Source of the DNA: Thermoproteota archaeon
Lineage (GTDB): Archaea > Thermoproteota > Thermoprotei_A > Sulfolobales > Acidilobaceae
Assembly: GCA_013152575.1 (NCBI GenBank)
Contig: JAADGB010000109.1
Location: 1 to 19,440 of the forward strand
Length of the DNA stretch: 19,440 nucleotides
Direction: 5' to 3'
Of the stretch, positions 14,181 to 19,440 are shown in pieces (position 1 is the stretch's first letter; each line of letters begins with the position of its first letter). The translations under genes and the position numbers were made by a program. The notes beneath the pieces are model-generated. The model saw nothing but the letters and a program-made list of their open reading frames with translations, was not told the DNA's origin and did no database searches.

Positions 14181-14705
14181 ATGAGTAAGGGTAAGGAGGC
14201 TAGGCTTAAGCCCTCAAAGCGGTATCCTGCCTCTAAGAAGGAGAGGAAACGAGTGGTCAAGTACCTCGAGGAACTCCTCGGTTCAGGTGCCTCCGCTGAT
14301 AACGTGGAGCATGTCGAGTTTAAGGAGTACACGATATACGTAGTCGACGGTCTCCCATGCATTGTAGAGGAGGATGATGTAAGGTATCCTCACCTCTTAT
14401 GCCTCGTCAGGAAGAGGACTACGAGCAACCTCCCCAAGGTTATAGTGGATAGGGGTGCGACCTCCGCCGTCGGCCGTGGAGCGGACCTGATGGTTCCCGG
14501 GATAAGGAGGGTGGAGGGTGAATTCTCTCCCGGTGACATAGTTGTGATAGTGGACGAGGAGGCAAACATACCAGTTGCGATCGGGAAAGCGATTATGGGT
14601 TCGGAGGAGATATTGGAGAAGCTCGAGGGCGTGAGGAAGGGTAAGGCTATCAAGGTGATACACAGGCCCGGGGACTTACTGTGGAAGCTTGGCGAAGCCC
14701 TCTAG
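14181..14705 (+). CDS. MCT-1-like PUA-domain RNA-binding protein
   Basis: A 174-residue archaeal relative of MCTS1/Tma20, with an N-terminal DUF1947 domain (about 1-85, basic start KPSKRYPASKKERKR) and a C-terminal PUA domain (about 86-165). The PUA block VIVDRGATSAVGRGADLMVP, then GDIVVIVDEEANIPVAIGKA, is clear. In eukaryotes MCTS1 with DENR acts in ribosome recycling and re-initiation; the archaeal protein's job is not settled. The ATG follows GATGAGGG. It faces away from the lsm-rpl37e operon and converges with fttA after a 32-bp gap. Confidence 0.9.
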   Translation: MSKGKEARLKPSKRYPASKKERKRVVKYLEELLGSGASADNVEHVEFKEYTIYVVDGLPCIVEEDDVRYPHLLCLVRKRTTSNLPKVIVDRGATSAVGRGADLMVPGIRRVEGEFSPGDIVVIVDEEANIPVAIGKAIMGSEEILEKLEGVRKGKAIKVIHRPGDLLWKLGEAL

Positions 14706-14737
14706 GGACCCTCCTTTTCAAAGATGCCGGGATAGTG

Positions 14738-16741
14738 TTAGTATTGGACTCCCGTGTGGAGTCTATAATTCCTCGGGTAGAGCGTCACTGCTTCTAGGTT
14801 CTCGGGTACTATTACTTCTGGTGGATTCTCGAATCCGAACTTCTGCCACCTGTTCTTAATAATCCTCGCGAATGTGAGGAGGGCTGTTGGCTCACCGTGG
14901 TTCAGTATGATGTTCCTTGGCTTCGGGTTGAGATGCCTCAGGAATAGCTGGAGCTCGCTCTGTGTGGCGTGGCCGGTGAATCCTTCGACTCTTACTACCT
15001 TCATGTTAACCTTTACCATCCTTAGCCTTCCATCTTCCTGGAAGGCTATCTCCCTCTCGCCCTCCAATAGCCTCCTGCCAAGTGTTCCAGGGGCCTGGTA
15101 GCTGACGAATGCCAGTATGTGTCTCTCATCCTCTGCCATGCTCTTGAAGTAGTCGATTACTGGGCCTCCCTGCATCATTCCACTAGTTGCTAGGATTATT
15201 GCTGGCTCATCACTGTAGATTATCTCGTCTCTCTTGGACTGGCTGTTGACATACTCTGTGTTCTCAGTCATGAACGGGTTGTCGCCGTTTAGTATCGCTT
15301 CGCGGACGGGCTTGGCGAAGTAGTCTACGTATGCGGTGTAAATCGCTGTCACCTCGTAGACGAGGCCGTCCACGTATATCGGTATCTCAGGGATCTTTCC
15401 TTCCTTCAGTGCCCTGTTGAGGACTAGGAGTATCTCTTGGCCTCTACCAACAGCCATTACTGGGATCAGGATCTTCCCCTTATTCTTCACGGCCTCATTG
15501 ACTAGTTCGATAAGCTCTGCCTCAGCCATGTGCCTGGGCTGGGTTTCGGTGGCGCCGTAGGTTGACTCGATTATTAGGGTTTCGACTCTGTGGAATTGGT
15601 AGTTTGCTGGTGGCAGGAGCCTCGTGCTGGTGTCTCCCTTGATCCTGTAGTACTTTAGGTCTCCAGTGTAGAGTATGTTGTAGAGTCCCTGTCCAATGTG
15701 TAGGTGTACTAGTGAGCTTCCAAGTATGTGGCCCGCGTTTGAGAAGGTTAGCTTTGTGTCTGGAGCGACGTCGGTGACTACATTGTATGGCATGACTATT
15801 GTCCTGCTCAGCATCAGGTTTATCTCTTTCTGGGTGAATGGTGGCTCTCTACCCTCACGTTTTGCTAGCTCCATGAAGTCTAGGAGCACTAGGACTGCGA
15901 TGTCTCTCGTGGGAGCGGTCATGTATACTGGGCCCCGATAGCCGTATTTGAAGAGGAGTGGTAGCATTCCGACGTGGTCTAGGTGCGCGTGGCTAATTAT
16001 GACGGCGTCTAGATCCTCTATCCTGAATTCCGGCGAGTCGAAGTAGGGGAAGGCTTCTGGACCATAGCTCGTTGGAGCTGCTCCCGCGTCCAGTAGGATC
16101 TTTGATTCTCCCGTGTCTACTAGTATGGCGCTTCTTCCTACTTCTCCGAAGCTTCCTAGCCCTATGACCCTTATCCTCCGGGTCCCTATTAGCGTGTCTC
16201 TGAAGATCCTCTCTCCCGTGTCTCTTAGTGCTCTTTGCCTCTCTTTCGTGTCGGTGAGCGATTTTCTTAGTATGATGTTCAATGTTCTACTGGTGAGGCT
16301 TGGTTTCCTCATTACTATGGGTCTCCATCCGGTCTCTGCTAGGATCTTGTTCCTGAAGGAGGCTGACTTGTATGGGATTGCGTTGGGATTTTGGGCTAGT
16401 ATTGTTACTTCGCCGAGCCTATCGTCGAACTCTATGTCTCCCGGCCCTATTCCAGCCTCCTTTGGCAGTATTTCGAGGAGGTATCTCCTGGTGTTTTCGT
16501 GGCTCTTTCTACTGTTTGGATCGGTTCTAAGGACTATCCTCTTCCTAAGCTTCTTTGCAAGCTCTCCGACTACCTTCTCGTTTTGTAGTATGTAGTCTGG
16601 CTTTTTCACGTAGACTGCTATCTCGGGTCCCTCGAACTCTATCCTAGTGATCTCTGCTCCGCGCAGCGCGTTGTATATTTCGAAGATTATCATTCGCCTT
16701 AGGTTTTCTCCTGTTAGCCTTTCCTTTGATTGTGCTGCCAT
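14738..16741 (-). CDS. fttA: FttA/aCPSF1, beta-CASP ribonuclease and transcription termination factor
   Basis: Archaeal CPSF1-type metallo-beta-lactamase/beta-CASP ribonuclease, shown in other archaea to terminate transcription by cutting nascent RNA. N-terminal KH domains (about 1-150) precede the catalytic region. Zinc motifs visible: ILLDAGAAP, SHAHLDHVG (about 249-257), AGHILGSS and YTGDLKYY. Beta-CASP motifs: ESTYGATE, AVGRGQEILLVL, ATSGMMQGGPV and GFTGHATQSELQLF with NHGEPTA. The frame opens at a GTG (16750), but that codon lies within GGGTG, which is a good ribosome-binding site for the ATG at 16741, so 16741 is chosen (667 residues, normal for the family). It follows psmB by 99 bp on the same strand, a common archaeal pairing. 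Confidence 0.96.
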   Translation of the reverse strand: MAAQSKERLTGENLRRMIIFEIYNALRGAEITRIEFEGPEIAVYVKKPDYILQNEKVVGELAKKLRKRIVLRTDPNSRKSHENTRRYLLEILPKEAGIGPGDIEFDDRLGEVTILAQNPNAIPYKSASFRNKILAETGWRPIVMRKPSLTSRTLNIILRKSLTDTKERQRALRDTGERIFRDTLIGTRRIRVIGLGSFGEVGRSAILVDTGESKILLDAGAAPTSYGPEAFPYFDSPEFRIEDLDAVIISHAHLDHVGMLPLLFKYGYRGPVYMTAPTRDIAVLVLLDFMELAKREGREPPFTQKEINLMLSRTIVMPYNVVTDVAPDTKLTFSNAGHILGSSLVHLHIGQGLYNILYTGDLKYYRIKGDTSTRLLPPANYQFHRVETLIIESTYGATETQPRHMAEAELIELVNEAVKNKGKILIPVMAVGRGQEILLVLNRALKEGKIPEIPIYVDGLVYEVTAIYTAYVDYFAKPVREAILNGDNPFMTENTEYVNSQSKRDEIIYSDEPAIILATSGMMQGGPVIDYFKSMAEDERHILAFVSYQAPGTLGRRLLEGEREIAFQEDGRLRMVKVNMKVVRVEGFTGHATQSELQLFLRHLNPKPRNIILNHGEPTALLTFARIIKNRWQKFGFENPPEVIVPENLEAVTLYPRNYRLHTGVQY

Positions 16742-16792
16742 GTTTAACACCCTTCTGGCTCTCCCTTATCCTTACTCCTTTGGAGAATTCCC

Positions 16793-16810
16793 GCCTGGCC
16801 GGGGCCAGGC
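16793..16810. repeat. 18-bp GC-rich inverted repeat between psmB and fttA
   Basis: GCCTGGCC-GG-GGCCAGGC is a perfect 8-bp dyad with a two-base centre. As RNA it could form a 6-7 bp stem with a small loop in the fttA leader or the psmB-fttA intercistronic region. It could also be an operator or a processing site. Confidence 0.6.
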
Positions 16811-16840
16811 TAGGAATAGCGTATGACCATAAGAAGGGCT

Positions 16841-17482
16841 TTATCGGGTAAAGGGTATAAATCTTTCCTCATAACCTTTACTGTTTATAATGACTACATC
16901 TATCCCGTCGCCGGTGGCGGAGTCTCTTCTTATAGCTGACCATAGTGCTTTCTTAGCGACCTCTATCGCCTCCTCAACTGTTATGTCGTCTCTATAGTAG
17001 TCTTCTAGCACTCCGTACGCGACGGGGCTGCCGGAGCCTGTTGCTGTGAATTTGTCCTCGGTTATGCTGCCGTATGGGTCTAGCGTGTAGAGTCTTGGCT
17101 TCACATCGTATCCTCCTACTATTAGTTGTACGAGGTAGGGGAACCATTTCGAGGAGAAGAGTATATTGGATAGTAGCGTCGCCAGTCCCTTTATAGATAG
17201 CTTGATCCCATGCGTTAGGTAGTATAGCCTGGCTTCCTCGCGTAGTATATCTGCTAGCGCCTGCGCGTCTGCTACAAGGCCTGAAACGGTCATCGCGGCT
17301 CTATCTGTTATCTTGATTATCTTCTTCACCCTCCTGCTAGCTATGAGGGTCCCTGCAGTAGCTCTCTTGTCCGCGGCGAGGATCACGCTGTCTCCAGCTA
17401 TTATGCCCACGGTAGTTGTTCCATGGATGACTTTGGGCTGGTTGTTAGGCGGTGTTATCGGCTTCTCCCATCCCGGATACAC
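16841..17482 (-). CDS. psmB: 20S proteasome beta subunit (catalytic)
   Basis: Beta subunit of the archaeal 20S proteasome. A 21-residue propeptide ends in VIHG, and cleavage before TTTVGIIAG would expose the nucleophile Thr at residue 22. In mature numbering D17 (AADKRATAG) and K33 (VKKIIKI) are present, as are the TGSGSP and RRDSATGDGID blocks that complete the active site. It is therefore a processed, active subunit and not the inactive paralog that many crenarchaea also encode. The GTG start has AGGTGAT 8 nt upstream and an in-frame TGA two codons before. It leads a psmB-fttA gene pair and is divergent from egsA. Confidence 0.96.
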   Translation of the reverse strand: MYPGWEKPITPPNNQPKVIHGTTTVGIIAGDSVILAADKRATAGTLIASRRVKKIIKITDRAAMTVSGLVADAQALADILREEARLYYLTHGIKLSIKGLATLLSNILFSSKWFPYLVQLIVGGYDVKPRLYTLDPYGSITEDKFTATGSGSPVAYGVLEDYYRDDITVEEAIEVAKKALWSAIRRDSATGDGIDVVIINSKGYEERFIPFTR

Positions 17483-17576
17483 TACTCAATCACCTATCCT
17501 TCCATGTAAGGGCTTGTAATTGGAGAAGCTTATAGCTATATGTTATTCCTATATCAACTCTAGATTATAGGATAGT
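17483..17576. promoter_or_regulatory. divergent psmB/egsA promoter region
   Basis: The 94-bp gap is AT-rich. For egsA, CCTATATCAA at 17548-17557 lies 20-29 nt before the GTG at 17577, which has no good ribosome-binding site, so the egsA message is probably leaderless. For psmB, the minus strand reads ACATATAGCTATAAGC at about 17528-17543, giving a leader of about 25-30 nt that contains AGGTGAT. Confidence 0.55.
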
Positions 17577-18671
17577 GTGTCTCTGGAGGGGTTGTGCTCG
17601 GAATTGGATAGGAGCATACATATAATTGATATTCCGAAAAAAGTGGTGGTAGGTTACAGGGTCTTAGACCGAGCCCATGAATTCCTCCGAATGGTGTACC
17701 AGAAGGAGCGATCGGTCCTAGTCGTTATGGGCCCCAACGTCTACTCCAGGTACTATCATAGGTTGAGGGAGTCCCTAGAGTCCTCCGGCTTCAACGTGAT
17801 GTATACGTTGGCCGATGATGCAAGCGTGGAGACAGCTGAGCGGGTAGCCGAGGTGGCGAAGGAGTCGAACGCGGATATAATCATAGGCTTCGGAGGTGGA
17901 AAGTCGATAGACTTGGCCAAGTATGCTGCTAAGGAGTCGGGTAAGAGCTTCGTCAGCATGCCTACAGTGGCTAGCCACGACGGTATAACAAGTCCCTTCG
18001 CCAGCTTGAAGGGCTTCGAGAAGCCCATGTCGGTTAAGGCGAAGTCTCCTGACCTCATATTGATAGATGTGGATATAGTCGCGTCTGCGCCCCGCCGCTA
18101 CAATATGGCCGGGTTCGGAGACCTCATAGGAAAGTTCACGTCGGTTAGAGACTGGAAGCTTGCCTTCAAGCTTAGGGGAGAGTATTATGGGGAATATGCT
18201 GCTAGCCTAGCCCTCATGAGTGCTAGGCACGTGAGCGCATACTACCGGGAGATTGCGCTGGGCACGAGAGAAGGACTGAGAGTGCTCCTCGAGGCCCTTG
18301 TGAGTAGTGGAGTAGCTATGGGAATTGCAGGAAGCACTAGGCCAGCGAGCGGCTCAGAGCACCTGTTTGCGCATGCCCTCATGATAGTGTCGAAGAAGAA
18401 GCCTCTCCACGGCGAGGCGGTGGGCGTAGGCACTATAATGATGGCGTATCTCCACGGGTTAGCCTGGAAGAAGATTAGGAAACTCTTGAAGAGAGTAGGC
18501 CTACCAGTAACTGCTAGGGAGTTAGGCGTTACGGATGACGAGGTGGTTGAGGCTCTAACTATCGCAGCGAAGATACGGCCTCAGAGGTATACTATCCTCG
18601 GCGAAAAGGGGTTGACTAGGGAGGCAGCTGAGCAGTTAGCGAGGAAGACTGGGGTTATTGAGAGGGTGTAG
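17577..18671 (+). CDS. egsA: sn-glycerol-1-phosphate dehydrogenase
   Basis: NAD(P)H- and zinc-dependent enzyme that reduces dihydroxyacetone phosphate to sn-glycerol 1-phosphate, fixing the stereochemistry of archaeal membrane lipids. NAD-binding region: IIGFGGGKSIDLAKYAA (102-118) and MPTVASHDGITSPFAS (128-143). Probable zinc ligands: D182 in GFGDLIGK, H266 (or H262) in SEHLFAHAL and H278 in PLHGEAVGVG. Length 364 is slightly above the family's 330-350. GTG start without a clear ribosome-binding site, likely leaderless. Its end overlaps the convergent FKBP gene by 17 bp. Confidence 0.96.
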   Translation: MSLEGLCSELDRSIHIIDIPKKVVVGYRVLDRAHEFLRMVYQKERSVLVVMGPNVYSRYYHRLRESLESSGFNVMYTLADDASVETAERVAEVAKESNADIIIGFGGGKSIDLAKYAAKESGKSFVSMPTVASHDGITSPFASLKGFEKPMSVKAKSPDLILIDVDIVASAPRRYNMAGFGDLIGKFTSVRDWKLAFKLRGEYYGEYAASLALMSARHVSAYYREIALGTREGLRVLLEALVSSGVAMGIAGSTRPASGSEHLFAHALMIVSKKKPLHGEAVGVGTIMMAYLHGLAWKKIRKLLKRVGLPVTARELGVTDDEVVEALTIAAKIRPQRYTILGEKGLTREAAEQLARKTGVIERV

Positions 18672-19440
18672 CCTCTCCGCCTTCCTTCTCCTCTTCTTCC
18701 TCCTTTGTGGCTTCCTCAGCTGCTTCCTTCTCTTCTTGTTCTTGTTTCTCTTCTTCCTCTTTCTTTTCCTCTTCTCCCCTCTTCAGGGGTATCTTTATCG
18801 TGAATACTAGCTCTTTGACTGTGGTTAGCTCGTAGACCGTTGATAGTATCGACTGGAGTAGGCTGTCTAGGTCTCGGACTACTATTACCGAGCCTGGGAG
18901 TTCCACGTTTGCCACTCCATCCTTTACTTCGACATTTACAGTTTCTTCTTTGAGGGGTAGGTATCTCAGTACAATCGCCTTTATCTTCTCGTCTTCGGAC
19001 TCGAGCTTTCTTACGATCTCGATCTCAATCTTGAGGGTCTTGCCGGCTAGTGGGTGGTTGAAGTCGATGTATGCGAACCTCTCGGTTACCTTTGTTATTA
19101 CTCCCCTCCTCCCTTCTACTTCTATTTCCTCTCCTACACGGGGCCTTATTCCACTCCTTCGAAGGGCCTTGATTGGAATCGTTATTACTAGCTCCTTCCT
19201 GTATGGTCCGAAGGCTTCTTCTGGCTTCGCGATTACCTCTTTCTTCTCTCCCACGTCCATTTCTCTTATGGCTTTCTCGATGGGGTCTAGCAACTTTGAT
19301 TTACCGACTACGACGAATATTGGGGAGTATCTCTTGTTGGGGTCGAATGCGTTGTGCTCCTTTGCTACTTCTGCCTTAGTGGTCTCATAGAGGGTCTCTT
19401 TACCGTCCTCTAGGACCTTTATAGTATAGTGGAGTTCTAT
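18655..19440 (-). CDS. slyD: long archaeal FKBP-type peptidyl-prolyl isomerase (SlyD-like), 5' end outside window
   Basis: Peptidyl-prolyl cis-trans isomerase and chaperone. The frame stays open to base 19440, so the start is beyond the window; the TTG at 19293 is internal, because family sequence continues before it (EDGKETLYETT, RYSPIFVVVGKSKLLDPIEK). After the FKBP half comes the inserted-flap region (EAFGPYRKELVITI, RVGEEIEVEGRRGVITKVTE) and the closing FNHPLAGKTLKIEIEIV. About 100 further residues follow, as in the long archaeal FKBPs. They end in a Glu/Lys-rich tail of some 40 residues (18658-18780), low-complexity and probably disordered or coiled. No His-rich metal tail as in bacterial SlyD is present. 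Confidence 0.92.
   Translation of the reverse strand: MELHYTIKVLEDGKETLYETTKAEVAKEHNAFDPNKRYSPIFVVVGKSKLLDPIEKAIREMDVGEKKEVIAKPEEAFGPYRKELVITIPIKALRRSGIRPRVGEEIEVEGRRGVITKVTERFAYIDFNHPLAGKTLKIEIEIVRKLESEDEKIKAIVLRYLPLKEETVNVEVKDGVANVELPGSVIVVRDLDSLLQSILSTVYELTTVKELVFTIKIPLKRGEEEKKEEEEKQEQEEKEAAEEATKEEEEEKEGGEATPSQ

Noticed and set aside
1..19440. CRISPR arrays, IS elements, toxin-antitoxin pairs or other defence systems
   Set aside because: No direct-repeat arrays, transposase genes, terminal inverted repeats or defence-protein motifs were seen on either strand.

Overview
The window reads as the chromosome of a hyperthermophilic crenarchaeon. Archaeal lipid (EgsA), proteasome, thermosome, SmAP/Lsm, FttA (aCPSF1), ribosomal proteins S17e and L37e, a MCT-1-like PUA protein and an editing-less ThrRS of the crenarchaeal kind are all present. 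About half the genes start with TTG or GTG behind short G-rich Shine-Dalgarno sites, and promoters look like archaeal TATA boxes. Gene content and the moderately high GC suggest Desulfurococcales, perhaps Pyrodictiaceae; this is an impression, not a phylogeny.

Layout. 1-1694: the 3' part of a HerA/FtsK-type ATPase gene meets a convergent AK6/Fap7 adenylate kinase gene, and the two reading frames run 235 bp into each other. 1790-3422: a thermosome gene broken by a frameshift at a CA-dinucleotide run. 3566-5052: rps17e, then a single ORF fusing a MoaD/ubiquitin-like domain ending in Gly-Gly to a 6-oxopurine phosphoribosyltransferase, then a Cgi121-like KEOPS subunit overlapping it. 5044-8079 (minus): methyltransferase and sfsA (start/stop overlap), a candidate C/D box sRNA, and thrS. 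8148-9098: XerA-type tyrosine recombinase. 9073-11267 (minus): an exported, sequon-rich protein and an acyl-CoA dehydrogenase. 11329-11416: tRNA-Leu(CAA). 11556-13452 (minus): M24 peptidase and FTR1-type permease. 13623-14055 (minus): lsm and rpl37e. 14181-14705: PUA protein. 14738-17482 (minus): psmB followed by fttA. 17577-18671: egsA. 18655-19440 (minus): a long FKBP-type PPIase whose start lies beyond the window.

Most of the window is housekeeping: translation, tRNA modification, protein folding and degradation, transcription termination and membrane lipid synthesis. I saw no CRISPR array, IS element, phage block or toxin-antitoxin pair. The observations most worth checking are the MoaD-phosphoribosyltransferase fusion, the frameshifted thermosome, the candidate guide sRNA at about 6540-6616 and the long convergent overlap near 1023-1257.
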